A stretch of 64,000 nt of DNA from Dastarcus helophoroides (taxonomy: Eukaryota > Arthropoda > Insecta > Coleoptera > Bothrideridae): contig CM053326.1 of the NCBI GenBank assembly GCA_028583605.1, positions 19,673,036 through 19,737,035 on the forward strand, written 5' to 3'. The position numbers and the translations under genes are program-made. The stretch's first letter is position 1; each line of letters begins with the position of its first letter. Shown here in pieces: positions 11,061 through 23,701 of the stretch. Under the pieces are notes generated by a model. The model did no database searches. It was not told the origin of the DNA and worked only from the letters and a program-made list of their open reading frames with translations.

Positions 11061-12624
11061 TGGGCTTTTCTGCCTTGCTTAACATATCTGTGATATTTAG
11101 CTACATTTTATTCTGACACATGAATTCAAAATGCAATTTCATCATATAGTATTTCCCAAACCATAAAATTTAGGTTTTATTTTTTTATTTATTTTATTTT
11201 GCTCAAATTAGAAAAGAGGAACAAAAAAGACTTTTAATTTTATTTTAATTGCCCAAAACTACCAAAAGCCACATTATGAAATATTAAGCCTTATAAATGT
11301 TATATACATACTTATAGATAAAATGTAAATATTTAGGAATTTTCAGATGTTGATTTTGTATTGTGTTGAATTTCATAATGAATTTAAATGGTACATATTA
11401 ATCTAGTATCTAATATAAAATGTATGTAAAGACAGAATTTGTTTTTTTAAATTTAATTTTATTTTTTTACAATATATTTTAAATTCAATTTTGTTTTACT
11501 AAATATTTGAACTCTGAAGTTGAACTTCATTTCTAGTCATGACAAATGAATTTTAATTGAGACTGGTTGAAATTTTGATAAAAAAGACGAAATTTTGATT
11601 TTGGCATTAAAATTTTATGAAATATAATAATTTTAAATGTTTGAGTTAAAATTCCAAATTATGAGAATAAAAACTGAAAAATTCAATACTGTAACTTCAG
11701 AAATTTGCTCTTCTAAACTTAAGAAGTTTAGAAAAATTGAAATTGAATTTCATTTCTAGTCATGACGTATGAATTACAATTGTACAGCTTAATTACCAAT
11801 ATTTATGTATAGTATATTCCTGGGAATTAATCAAAATGGTAAGTATTAATTTTGGTTATTTTTTGAACTTTTTCAATTTTAGCGCGTTGATAAATCAACA
11901 GCATGAGTTTGTAATACACTTACCCATAGAATTCGCACAGCTTGTTACATGAATAAATTGTTAAATTTTTCATTGTATAAATTTTGGTGGAAAAGCATTT
12001 AATCTGATAACAAAAGAAAACAAACTTTCCTCTTTTATCAAAATGATGATTAAAGTAGCAAAATTCATGACAATTGTTTTCTTAAATCTGTTATTAAAGC
12101 CTCAGGTCTCGAAAGAGCGTCGCTTTTGCCGAAAATCGTTTCACGGAGCAAAAATACTCCCCTAGAAAGCAACAGAGCAAGTGAACTAGAATGAAAATAT
12201 TTTTTAATTGATTAAAATGAAGCTGAAACCGGTCTATGATTGTTGGTTGTAAATATTCTCAACTGTAGCATATTCGACTCTCATTAGAGAACATTAATTG
12301 ATTTTTTATTAAGTTTAACATACCTAAACGCATGTCTCGCTGAGGACGCTTGGATATTGTTATGCAGCCCAGAATACAAGAAAGTTACCTCATTAGTGAC
12401 CTTTGTGACATAAGTTACATCGTACCGTTGAGTGACTCAACAATCGTACATAACCCGGTTGTAAGGCGAAAGTTCAGCCAAAAACATGTCGCAATAGAAA
12501 TAAACACTGATAATAATTTGAAGATTTTTATTAAAAAATATCCACCTTGAGGGCACGTTAAAATGAATATTTCGCTTTCATGTAGGATATGATTGCCAAT
12601 AATGTCGAAATAACCTGTAATTTT
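11061..12624. other. AT-rich intergenic region between convergent genes
   Basis: Separates the TMEM272-like gene (+) from the tetraspanin (-), so it holds two 3' flanks. It is mostly A/T runs. A segment around TTCATTTCTAGTCATGAC occurs at about 11528 and again near 11750 (imperfect direct repeat). No ORF resembles a gene. Confidence 0.6.
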
Positions 12625-14274
12625 TTAGAACTTCAGGTTTATTACTTCATTATGTGAAAAAGCTACCTGTACTATCAAACAAACTAGATGAAACATAAGT
12701 TGGAAAAATGTGCTCTTTTTCAAATTGAATGCGATGTGATTCAAACATCCTTCTCTATAAATAGTTTCCGGCGTGCAGGCCCCAGAGCAACACGACGTGG
12801 GTAGAAACGAATACATTTTCCAATCGCCATCACTGAAAATACCGCAACATTCAAGTCTTTGCTGCACTTTATCCATCAGACATTTGTGATAGGCGCTCTT
12901 TTTGTATTTGTCCATAAAAGTCCTTAAAGATTTCTCCGTTTCCTGCTGCAGTTTAAAATCCATCAAGAGAGGAGTTTTCGAGTCTTCAACGGAAGCGAAC
13001 ACGTATTTATTCGGGGAGGTTGGGTAATCGAGGCCCAAGCAAAAACTGAGGAGCAAAAGGAACAGCCCAGTGCATATGAACGCTAACGTCTGAAAGATAA
13101 CGTGTTACTGTGTTACTGGGGGGATATTTACTTCGTATGCAAAATCACAGAAAGGAGAGATGTTTATTTATTGGGTCGCGTGTTGTCGATGGTCATGAGT
13201 GCCCTGGCCAATTATGAATTTCTTACCCCAAAAACAGCCATAAGTGTTTTGTAGGAATAAAAACTCAAAATGTGAGCCCCTGGCAGGCGCACTTTAAGGG
13301 GTCATTCATTAATTACGTGAGAACCAATAACGGACACAAGGGGGCATAACAAATTTGTGAATCGTTCTAAGTCATTTTTTTTAGTCTTTTAATTCAGTAC
13401 ACTTTGTTGTTACATTATAATTCGGCTCCTTCGTTATTTTTGAGATTAGAAGAAAAGGAAGTTTTCAAATATTGATGTGCGGTGGTTGGTGACTTATCTA
13501 TTTTCTACGAGTACTTTCATGGGAGATACTCACAGGAACTAATAGGATTGATCTCTCCAAGTGTAAGATTTTTAAGGTATACGAGACAGTTAGAGGCAGC
13601 AAATTCCTGTTCAGCCCAGCTTAATACAGTGAGAACTTGTCCATTTAGACTTTTTTGTCTATAGAACGTCTAAGCTATGGAATTCGTTACCGAATGGAAC
13701 TTTACCCAAAAATTACAACCTATCCTTGTTTAAAAGCCGGTTCATCGTCACCTGTCCTTCTCGCGGTGCTCTGAAAGCACAATGGTGCTGCCCTTTGCGA
13801 GTGGATTGAACTTTAAAAAAAATTGCCATAAGAAAATTACAAAGAAAAATTAGACTCTGCGTTCGTTTTAAAAACTTTACGTGATATTTGAACAGAATTG
13901 GGGGGGTTAGATCTCGCTTAGAAGGAAGTGGGGTTAGCAAATGTAAAAAAAGTGTCACGTAATTAATGGACGTCCACTAATGAACATCAATCTATTTTCA
14001 AGAGTAAACCAAATCGACCATATAAAACCCTCATTACAAATATTCTCAATATACTCCTTCCCGAGTGTCGCTACTCTATACTAACCATTGGAAATATAGA
14101 GTAAGTTTTGTCATATTTGTAGATGCCGATCATTAGAATGAAGACAAGGAAACATATTGAACCATACACACACCCGAAGTAACCAATTTCCAAAAAATCG
14201 TGCACAAATTCCTTGTAGATGTCTGTATAAATCACGTACCATAAGGATAACCCAGTTATCGCCACACCCGATAT
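12625..14274 (-). CDS. Tetraspanin, N-terminal exon not located
   Basis: Two exons on the minus strand, 14274-14086 (63 codons) and 13089-12625 (154 codons plus stop), join in phase 0. The first gives the end of TM1 (ISGVAITGLSLWYVIY), a small loop and TM2 (FGCVYGSICFLVFILMIGIY). The second gives TM3 (TLAFICTGLFLLLLSFCLGL), a large extracellular loop with the diagnostic RLECCGI and PTSCCSGAC motifs plus GC in REGCLNH, and TM4 (FFQLMFHLVCLIVQVAF). Tetraspanins organise plasma-membrane protein webs. The sum of about 217 residues lacks only the usual ~20-residue start, which must lie on an exon upstream of 14276. A candidate at 14555-14530 (MANEVNM...) is unconvincing. The TM2 region lacks the usual GCCGA-type motif, so this is a divergent member. 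Confidence 0.8.
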
Positions 14275-14276
14275 CT

Positions 14277-15480
14277 AAAATCAAACTAGGTTACACCAAA
14301 AATACTAGTTACGTTAAAATTTAACCAGTTCCAACAGAGCGCTTATTAGGAGCAATCCTTGACTCAATTTCTTAGATTTTTGAGGCTTTGGGCATACTTG
14401 CAACCTTTTCCTTCTGATCAGAGGGCTGGGTTTTGTAAATGATGTAGATCTGGTGATACCTGCATTTTTATCCGCAGGTTTAATCTGCAACATCCAGATT
14501 AACGCCGATTGTAGGAATATGCTTTATCATGTTCACCTCGTTTGCCATATCATACAAAAAAGAAAAATGTTTAATTTTGAAATCTGCGCTTTTTAAATGT
14601 AAAAATAATGTCAAAATTGACTTATCGTCAACTCGTCTGGAAAAATTAAATTGAGTGGGTTATCTGCGATATCAACATAATTGTTTTTTTTTTAGAAAAA
14701 GCTCCAGTGGTTATTTACATAATGCAAGTAATCCATGGGTTGTGGGGGGTTGTGTATATTTTTCGAAAAAACTACATTAAGTATTTTTAATTTGGTTAAT
14801 TTTTTGTATTATTTTATTAAATTAATTCATTGTTTTACAATTCCTGTATATTATGTATTCCCATAATTGCATTTATATTCATATTTCAATCGAAATCTAC
14901 GCCCCTGCTATCTACTGGATAAATTTCTAAACTAATCTAAACACTGAATGACAGACAACGCACAGCCTAAGCCGGTAGGCTTAGCAAGATGAGATTTTAC
15001 ATAAGTGTTCCCCGAAATACGAAGGTGAGCACTAAGAGAGGATTTTTCAAACTTCAGCCTACCCAGATGGTAAAAAGGGGCATTAAAACACCTAAAATGT
15101 ATGCGCAATCAATGGTACTCGGAATTGTATTTATAATTTAGAGTAAGTATTGAGAGCTGACTTACATCGTTGATGAATTATGTCGTCAGACGAATTTATC
15201 CAAATTTGTCTTTTTGCGAGTTCTTGTTTTTTAATATAAACTTCTAAACATTTAAATTTTTTAAACTCGAAATTTTGGCTTAATTTAATACTTGTAGAGG
15301 AACTTCCTTTTGGACATTTCGAAGTTTCTTGAATTTTCTAAATTAAAGCCAAAATTTTGCTTTGTGCTTTTTTTCAAAATTCCAATTTAGCTTTTTTAAA
15401 TGTCCCCTTTTTTGGAATTTTTCAGTAGAAACTTAAAAAATACTTTTTTTAAATGCCACATTCGAAATTTAGCTAAGTTT
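14277..15480. other. Intergenic or 5' region of the tetraspanin
   Basis: AT-rich, with long T and A runs. The first tetraspanin exon may be here but I could not identify it. No other feature seen. Confidence 0.4.
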
Positions 15481-16560
15481 CGAATTCGCTTTAAACAATT
15501 CGTTCAGTATTTTCAAAATTTTCAATTTTAAATCCTCAAAAGAATTTTTAAATTTTTACGAACAGGCGAATTTTTCAAAAATACGAAGTTGGGAAAAAAA
15601 GCCAACATTTTGAATAAAATGTTTAAAAGAACTTTTCACAGAAAGTCAAACTTTTCACAAAAAATCGAAAATTTGAAAAATATCCAAATTCTGGAAAAAA
15701 ACAAATTTCGAGGAAAAAATCGAAATTTGATGACAAAAGGTCAACATTTTTAAAACAATTTTTCAAAAAAGTGGGCATATTCAAAAAAAGTGGATTTTTT
15801 TTCAAATAAAAGTCCAAGTTACTACATAAACATCGAAACTTCAGGAAAAAGTTGAAATTTTGAAAATGATACCAAATTTTTAAAACGTCGAAATTTTTAG
15901 AAAAAGTCAAAACGTCGAGAAATAGTCAAAAGTTTGAACAAAGGTGGAAATTAAAAATAAGTGGATATTTTGAAAAAACGAGATTTTTAAAAAAACAATA
16001 TTTCAACATCAAATTCATAAACTTTGAAAAACGTCGAAATTTTGAGAAAAAACTCATAATTTCGTGTCAACATTTGAAAATATTCGAAAAGAAATTTGAA
16101 ATTCGAGATTTTTAAAATATGAAATCGACATGACAGTAAGAAAAAGTCTAAATGTTCAAGGAAGGCAGGATTTTCAATAAAAATCAAACGGTCAGATTTT
16201 TCCAAAAAGTCAAAATTTCGAGAAAAAACCAAATTTTGAAAAAAAGTTGAATTTAAAAAATCAAACATTTCAAGTTAGTCAACATTTTCAAAGGTATAAA
16301 CTTTCAAAAAAATTAAATTTATACGAAAAACTGAAATGTTCTGTAAAAATCGAATTTAAGAAGTCAGCTTTGCAAAAAAATTTGAAATTTCGAGTGTAAA
16401 TTAAAAAAAAAGTTATGTATTCTCAAAATGTGAATTTTGAAAATGAAAAGGTCAAAATTCTAAAAATTTAAACCTGGAATAAATTTATATTTAAAAAAAA
16501 TTTGAAAACGAAATTTTCAAAAAAGTTGAAATTTCCTAAAACGAAAGTTTTTAATATTAA
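15480..16560. repeat. GAAATTTCGA-type degenerate array
   Basis: About 1.1 kb of imperfect 16-22 bp units on the plus strand, of the form GTCGAAATTTTGAAAAAA with many changes. A-rich/purine-rich on this strand; in the first ~150 bp the opposite skew appears. No gene lies inside; open frames on the minus strand here are Phe/Leu-rich translations of the array. Confidence 0.8.
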
Positions 16561-16643
16561 ATTATCGAAAACTGGTAAAAAGTTTCCAAGAAACATATTT
16601 TTTTATATGATTATTAATTTAATTTTAAAAAAGGGATGATTTC

Positions 16644-17519
16644 TCAAAATAAATTGTCTTTATTGGATTTCAAATACAATATAAACTGTTTACATATTTC
16701 AAAACTCAAGAAACATGTTGCATTAGCGGGGAAAGCTCTGATGAAAACGGGCGTAACTCCCTTGTATAAAGCCAAAGGCCCCTCGTTTCGCATAAGTGAC
16801 TTAAAAACGTCTCTGACGCCTTTGGGATAAACCCCATCGGGGGCAGTTTGCAGTCTACTTTTTAGAACATCAGGAGGCATAGCTACTACCCAATACACCA
16901 AACCCGCAACGCCCCCCGACACTATCGTCTCCCGTATATTAATACCTTTAGAACGATCTGCCGCCACCAAATCCATCATAATTTCATAAGTTACGAAAAA
17001 ACTCCCAGACGCTGGAATTTCCCTTAGTAACGTAGCACCAGTCCCTCGAAATAAACTCTTTATTCCCCCATTTTTCAAAAGTTGTACAGCGCAATCCACC
17101 GGACCGTGATAAAGTTTACTTTTCCCGTGCTGGATCTGAAGAAGACACTTAATCCTATCGGTCGGAATGAGTAACATGCTGAAGAATATCCCGGAGAAAG
17201 CGCCAGCGCAAAGATGCTGTACGTAAGTGATTTTTTCTTTATCATTCGAACAAAATATCTTTTTGCCGATGCCGTAGCCCATAAAAGACATTGCGAAAGT
17301 GGGCGCAACGCTCACCAAAGGTGCCCCCATTCCTTTGTAAAAGCCCAAAATTCCCTCGTTGGTCAACGTTTTTCTAACGCAGTCAACAGTGCCCGAATAC
17401 ACGTGCGCCATAGTTTGTAAACGCACCTTAATCGTGTCAAAGGGATGGCCCACTAAAACTGTACAGATGCCGGAAAAGCCACCACAGATAAAATGCTCAA
17501 TTGGACTAATTTCCGACAT
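16644..17519 (-). CDS. colt: Mitochondrial carnitine/acylcarnitine carrier (colt/SLC25A20-like), intronless
   Basis: A single uninterrupted frame of 291 residues starting at ATG 17519-17517. SLC25A20 carriers exchange acylcarnitine for carnitine across the inner mitochondrial membrane for beta-oxidation. Three mitochondrial-carrier repeats are visible with signatures PFDTIKVRLQ, PTDRIKCLLQ and PPDVLKSRLQ. The N-terminus (EHFICGGFSGICTVLVGHPF) and the third repeat (FAGG-like VSGGVAGLVYWVVAMPPDVL, then VTPVFIRAFPANATCF) match the carnitine carrier subgroup. Length is slightly below the usual ~300. The third signature has Pro where PTDV or PADV is usual. Lack of introns among intron-rich neighbours hints at a retrocopy or an ancestrally intronless gene; the frame is intact, so it is probably functional. 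Confidence 0.9.
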   Translation of the reverse strand: MSEISPIEHFICGGFSGICTVLVGHPFDTIKVRLQTMAHVYSGTVDCVRKTLTNEGILGFYKGMGAPLVSVAPTFAMSFMGYGIGKKIFCSNDKEKITYVQHLCAGAFSGIFFSMLLIPTDRIKCLLQIQHGKSKLYHGPVDCAVQLLKNGGIKSLFRGTGATLLREIPASGSFFVTYEIMMDLVAADRSKGINIRETIVSGGVAGLVYWVVAMPPDVLKSRLQTAPDGVYPKGVRDVFKSLMRNEGPLALYKGVTPVFIRAFPANATCFLSFEICKQFILYLKSNKDNLF

Positions 17520-19149
17520 GATTTGTTTACATTTGTTGCGTTGTTGGTTACGATGCGGTTATCGATTGAGTGGAATTATTTTTAAACTAAGGCGATAGTT
17601 TGGAATGAGTTCAAATTTTGAAGGTTCAGATTTGCCAGGAATATTTTTAAATTTCAATTAGTCAATGTGTATCAATTCCCCACTATAGTGTAAAATAAAA
17701 TGATTAATCGACGAAAATTAAGCCACTCGCTTTGATTATTTTATTTACTCACATTAAACAACACATAATCTGGAATTTGAGATTGTAAAGTCCAAAACTA
17801 TTTTTTTTTTTCGGAAATTTCGCCGTAAAAAAATTTTAAAAAAATCAAATTGAAGAAATTAAAACCAGAAATTTGAAAATAAGGTTCAAATTTTAGTTAA
17901 AAGTCGAAATATTGGATTTAATCCCAATATTTTACATTTTTATATTCATGTCAACTTTCCAAAATTTCATTTGAAAAATCAAAATTTTAAGTTATAATAA
18001 TAGTGATTCGGATTTTAAATTTTCGATTATGTTAGGATTTAAAACACAAATTCCTGGGCAAAAGTCGAAAAAATCAGAATTTCAAGCAAAATTTTGGAAA
18101 AAGTTTAAATTTTGAGATTGAACTCAAATTTGGAAAATAATCAACAATTTTTTTTGATTATAATGCACAAAGACATAGATCTGAACACTTGTCAGATTCA
18201 AAGCTTGTGAACCAAATATCGATTTCGATCATCTTAGATACCATCCAAATGCTGGCAAGTGCTTTAACGAATATATGTATACTTACATTCCTAAAGAATA
18301 AGTATCTTTAAGATTATAGAGCCGCCATCTATCGGTGTGTGCAAAAGCTGTGATATCCATACAATTTATCCTTTCTTATGCAGGTCAGTTTTTGAAGAAT
18401 TATAAATTGTTTAAATAAATGAAAACTGCTTACAAAATTGCTGAAATTTATATCAAAAATTGTGTCAATATTTAAACAAAAATTAAATTTTTTAAAAGTA
18501 ATGAAAAGAAGTCAAAGTAACAAGATGAGAAATTATTATTGACAATAGTTAGAATTTCAATTTTTCTTTATATTTTAGTTTAAATACAAAATTTGAAAAT
18601 CAACGTAATGAATGAAAATTTAAAATTTTACCCAAGATAATCAGGTGTGGAAATGTAATTGATATACTCGTATAAATTTATAATTTATTATGTGTCGCCC
18701 AATACACTAGATTAAAGCTGATGTCTCGATGAGGAAGGGTACTGCACTGATGATCTGAGGTATTCGTGTACCTGTGGTAATTGTGCATTTGAGGACGAAC
18801 CGTTTATTTTATTTTTAATTTGTCTAAATAAGGGAGCATTTTACTTTATTAACTTTAGATGAGACATATTTATTTGTTTTGTAGGTAATATGGCACCTAA
18901 CACTCTCAAAAAGCGAAAATATAAAAAAAAATTAAACAACCCAAAGTAGGACACAAAATATTCCTGTACTTAGCTAGTAAATTATAATTGTCAGCTGATC
19001 ATTCGAAACTGGAAAAAACACTCTTAACGCTCCAAACTTTTGGCTACAGCGTTGATTAAATTCAATCAACGGCTACAGAATGTAGAAGGTAGAAGTCATA
19101 GAGAAACTAAGAAAGAGTATGAACTACGTGCGATTCTATGGATAGCGGA
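17520..19149. other. Intergenic, AT-rich with motif patches
   Basis: Upstream flank of the carrier gene. A patch at 17810-18130 has the AAATTTC/GAAAAAGT array motif in weak form. Around 19047-19078, CGTTGATT and AATCAACG form an inverted repeat around a 6-bp loop, flanked by GGCTACAG on both sides. No gene recognised. Confidence 0.5.
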
Positions 19150-20283
19150 CACCCCTCCTGGAAAACGGAACTAATTACCATAAAAACAGAACACTGTAAT
19201 GCCGGTAACACAGGAAACTGTATTATCGATAGTTTCCAACACTTTTTCAAATTAAATAAAAATTCCAAGTTAAAAAGATTTTACCACATCAATAATTGGC
19301 ATTAATTATGCAACTTTTGCATAATTATCACCAATTACTGATGAGGAAAATCTTCCATACTTAAAAAAACTAGCTTGATTAATTACTTCAGTTTAAAAAA
19401 GTGTATTGAAATTTTTTAATTCTGTCACACAAAGAGTATAACATGCAATATTCTAAACCTAATATAATTTAATTTTTATGTATAAATTATAAGGGTTAAA
19501 ATAAAATATATATATATATATACTTTTATAGTTTTTATTTTCAAATATAAAGAATAATAATAGAACAATTTTCAATAGTTATAGTTCAACACAACAGTTC
19601 TTGATGTGAGAAGAATATTATTTTTTTTTTCGCTGTTTTTTCTGCACCAGTAGTTTGGAAAATAAATTGTAGATATAATTAAATAAAAAAATGTATGAAA
19701 AGTCAGATTCTAATTGCATACCCTAATGGTCATTTGTATGTCAGAATTTGACTTCTGCCACAAATTTATCAGCAATTTCCAAATATTTCAGCAATTCTTT
19801 TTTTTTTAATTTAGAGACCGGAAAAAGTAAAAAAAAATGAAATTAATAATGGAGTTCATACACACAAAAATATATCAGCACCATTAACTTCTGAAACACA
19901 CATAAAGTATTTTAATGTAAATAAAAAATAAAATGACAAACAATGGCACAAAATTGTAAAAAATTAACATAATGTTTATAATAACTTGTATGTACATACA
20001 TTATTGTATAGTAAGTACATTTAACTTTTGATATACCTTTCATGTGAAAACAACTGTCTAAATGTTTGTTGGACAGACGTAAATCATTTGAAGGTTTGAT
20101 TTCCCTGCAATAATACATAAAAATACACAAAACATAAAAAAAGAATTCAAAAAAATAAACTTTAAAAACACAACATAAAAACTATAAAACAGAAAATAAA
20201 TATAACATAAAATTAACAAAAACAAAACAGTTATCCTAAACTACAGAACAATAAATAATATAATAAACATAGTAATAAATTCG

Positions 20284-22441
20284 TTATTTATGTAAAAATT
20301 TCATTATTTTTTTGTTTCGTCTTACATCTCTTTTGTTCATTTTAAAGTCTTTAAAAAATTTTTTAACCATAGTTTTCATCATACTTGAAATAAGCAACTC
20401 TTTTATAAAATTCTTATGAACTGAACATAAATACCAATCAAAATTAACATTAGGAGATAAATACAACTGAAGCTTTTTATAAATATCGAATTCATGACCA
20501 TGATATTTCAAAGCTGTTAGTATTAAGTCATGTATGTGAGCAATATAAAAACACAATTGCTCAGATACATACTTAAGGCGTTTTTGATCATCAAACTCTT
20601 TAAACATGGTAAATAAGTGATGTTCTAAAATATTCTCACTTAAAAGAGATTTGCTGCAGTCTTCGCAAGTGAAATCTAAAACTTTTTTGGTAAAAAAGCC
20701 CCCCACATATGTCAGCGCTTCCTTGTCAACAATAGCCAAATCCCGAGGAGGCAGAACTTGCATCAAGGACTTTTTCAGGTTATCATTATCTTCTGAAAAC
20801 ATTTCAATTGGAGTGAAAGATGGGGAAGTATCGGAGAGAAAATCAGTTAGATCTTCTAAAAGATCAAAGTCATCATCCTCGCAATTCTTTCCATAACTTC
20901 GTGGTATAATAAGCCCATTCAGAATACTAGTTTTAAGAGCACTAATAAACTGAAAAGGTGATGGATTTGTGTGTGCTCTTCCATGCTGCCTTATTATACT
21001 AAAAAGATTTTCAAGTGGATCTTGATTTAAATGTCGAGTTTGCAAGTACTGAAACCCTGCTTTTTCACAAATACTCCATACCATCAAAACTCCTTTAATC
21101 GTTTGAATCCAACCTGCTTTGCACCTTGGAGCCCTTGATACAGATCCTGTTGTTCGATCTAAAAATTTCCAAGATTCAATTTTATTCAACATAGAATGCC
21201 AAAAAGTAACATGTTTACTCTTCTTACTCACACTATGCCTTAATTCCTTTCCTTCATTTCGAAAAGGTGTCGCGTTTAAAGAATCAAATAGTAAATCAAT
21301 GTCTTTATCAAATTCTGCAGTGTGGGCAGCATTGGAAGAAATAATAGAATGCGATGCAAAAGCTTCCAGTGTAGCTGCCACTGTATGACTCAAAGTTTTA
21401 GCTGCAATGGAAACTTTCATTTTTAAGTGTGAGTCAGGAAGATCCAAATATTCCCTTTTGATTTTATGTAACATTTGGAATCTACTTTTACTATCAATTT
21501 CGTAACACTGAAGTATGTGGTCCCACTGGGCAATCTTACCATCCTCAAATTGAATGTTATAATTTTTTAAAGCATTTCTTGTATTTTTTAAAAGATGTGG
21601 GATATCATGCAGTACTACAATTTTTTGATGGTTTACCATAAAAAAAGTGTCTGATTTGTCAGTATGACATTCCTCTATTAATTGCTTAAAAGCAGCTGCA
21701 TTTGTAGTTCCTTGATCTGATACACAACATACAACTTTAAGACCTATATTTTGTAATTCTTTAATAATTTCCTTTAAAATGACTTTTAAATGAGATGTTT
21801 TTATTTGATCTTTAGTAAAGTAATAGGCTAATGGTTGCTTCCATTTTTTCCTTAATCCTGAAATCATAAAAACTAAAGCATGGTTAGCCATTTCATTAAA
21901 ACGTATTGATTTACCTAGATCAACATAGCCAATTACTTTACGCAAGGTATGGTCATAATTTAAATCATATGATAAAGACATCTCATCGAACATTAAACAA
22001 CAAAATTTATCCAAGGATTTCATTTTCTTTACCCTTTGCTTTAATTTTTTAAAAACATGCTGATTAATTCCAGTATCAAAATTCACAGATCGAAGAACCG
22101 ATTGCAGAGTAGAAATACTTGGCAATTTTAAACATCTTTGCAAAAATCTGTAGCTCCGGGGACCACGTTTATAAAATGCTAACGCAAATGCTTTGTCTTG
22201 AGGAGACCAACGTTGACCATGCAATTTTAAGGAACAATTTCTAAATTGAGATTTAATAAATTGAACACCACAATTACTTAAACCTTGTTCAAGTTGTCTG
22301 AATAATTTTGTAGAAGATATAGAAGCTGCAGTTTGCAATTTATTTTTGGACTTTCTAATACGTCCTTTTAGGTTTAAAATTTGCTGTTTTTGAAATTTTG
22401 AAATATCATACAGATATTTCTTACGAGGTGTCAATTGGTTG
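20284..22441 (-). CDS. P-element-like transposase, catalytic part
   Basis: A 716-residue frame counted from 22434 (first codon TTG, so the true start is upstream, probably by joining the THAP frame). P-type transposases have an RNase-H fold with a GTP-binding insertion and cut-and-paste DNA. A coiled-coil-like basic leader precedes the core RWSPQDKAFALAFY, then FDEMS (D150), VSDQGTTN (D240) and NQDPLENLFSIIRQHGR (E475), which I take as the catalytic acidic residues by comparison with P and THAP9. HDIPHLLKNTRNAL and the downstream TP-rich helices match the family too. No internal stop or frameshift over 2.1 kb, so it is young or under selection. The frame is open from the stop at about 22456. 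An acceptor TTCTCGCAG ending at 22442 could join it to the THAP ORF. Confidence 0.85.
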
Positions 22442-22901
22442 CTGCGAGAACACCAATACTAGCCAACAAACCACCACTACTAGAAGAAGCTACATTAATT
22501 GACGTATTGCAAGCTGGGGCTTCCTGGAAAGTTAATGAGTTATCAAAATTTAATTTTCTTTTTGCTGATACTATAACATCTGAAGATATATTCTCGTTAA
22601 GAGTAACATTATTTTCGGAAGCGCTCAAAGCCAAATTTGGAACAGCAAATTTATTTAATCTTATTTTTAATGTACTCGTAAAATCCTTTAATTGAAAGTG
22701 GTCCTCACAAATTCGTCTAAAATAACTATACTCAAAATTTGGAAAATGTTCTTTTATTTTATTTATCCAGGAGGAGCACAGATTTTCCCTTGATGGAAAT
22801 TTAAAAAAATGCTTACCCTTTTGTTTATTTCCAAGTTCATATATATTGTTGCAATTTGGTATGCAACAAGCGTTAGTAGGCTTGAGGGATGTCATTCTCA
22901 C
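22431..22901 (-). CDS. THAP zinc-finger domain, N-terminal part of the transposase
   Basis: A 156-residue frame with a complete C2CH THAP domain: CIPNC near residue 13-17, FKFPSRENLCSSWINKI, and RRICEDHF, closing with AVPNL where AVPTIF is typical. THAP domains bind transposon ends in P elements. It ends in TGA and overlaps the catalytic frame by about 25 bases in another phase. Joining requires either an intron (for example a weak donor AC/GTCAAT giving a 62-bp intron to the acceptor at 22442, which restores phase) or a frameshift mutation. A separate host THAP gene is less likely given the adjacent transposase on the same strand. Confidence 0.8.
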   Translation of the reverse strand: MRMTSLKPTNACCIPNCNNIYELGNKQKGKHFFKFPSRENLCSSWINKIKEHFPNFEYSYFRRICEDHFQLKDFTSTLKIRLNKFAVPNLALSASENNVTLNENISSDVIVSAKRKLNFDNSLTFQEAPACNTSINVASSSSGGLLASIGVLAATN

Positions 22902-23701
22902 AATTTTTGATGTTATTATTTAAAATTGTTAATTCACTTACCTAGAAACGCATTAAAAAATTAAATTCTACATTTAAAGTTATTTGAAATGGTCTTAAAC
23001 AGTCAATTTCAAACAACAAGTTCAGCTCAGTTAATGACTGATTCCACGTATTGTAAATACATGATTGATAATGAACTCGAGTTTTACTTCAGTTTTATAT
23101 TGCTTATTAGTTACTTACCTGAAATACGTTTTTAAACGTTAATTATCTTACGGGAACAAACAACCGGCGTCCATTTATAAAGTAAACAAAGGAATAACGA
23201 ATCTGCGTCAATCGTGTTGCGTTGTATTACAAAGGGAGTGAGAGCATCATACTACTAGTTCTAGTGTCGTGAAGTGAGAGGGAATGCTATATTAGTTCAT
23301 TCTTCCGCACATCGGGGCGCCACAAACACACTTCTTCTTTCTTCTATTTACTAAATGGTCTTTTCCTGTATAGTCTCTGGTAGAAGTACTAAACTGCACA
23401 TCTTCGGTTAAATGTTCTGTGAAGAATTTTGTTCGATGTTCTGTAGTATATTTCTATGAAAACTGACGTCACGGGTATAGTTTTCTATGGTGTTGAAAAT
23501 ATCTTTGATATAATTTTCTTGTCTTTGATAATTTTAGTTAATTGTCATTTTGACATGACGTAATTGTGTGTTAAAAGATTTTTTTCGCAAAACAGTAAGA
23601 TTTATCTATCTGCGACTCTTTTTTGCTGTTATTTAAAAAACTGGACACAAACGATATTATTATAAAAGAATTTAAGTCGAAAAGAAACCAAACAATACGA
23701 A

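Larger units (their letters stand above)
19150..23318 (-). mobile_element. P-element-type transposon, boundaries tentative
   Basis: Surrounds the transposase at 20284-22901. The proposed left end is CACCCCTCCTGGAAAACGGA at 19150. The proposed right end, read in reverse complement from 23318, is CGCCCCGATGTGCGGAAGAA and then TGAACTAATATAGC; both ends share CNCCCC, GGAA and GAACTAAT in order. No matching 8-bp flanks were seen, so the ends are old or misplaced. It lies between the carrier gene and TDRD3, ending about 380 bp before the TDRD3 start codon. A (TA)n run sits near 19505 and long A/T runs fill 19230-20280. Confidence 0.35.
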
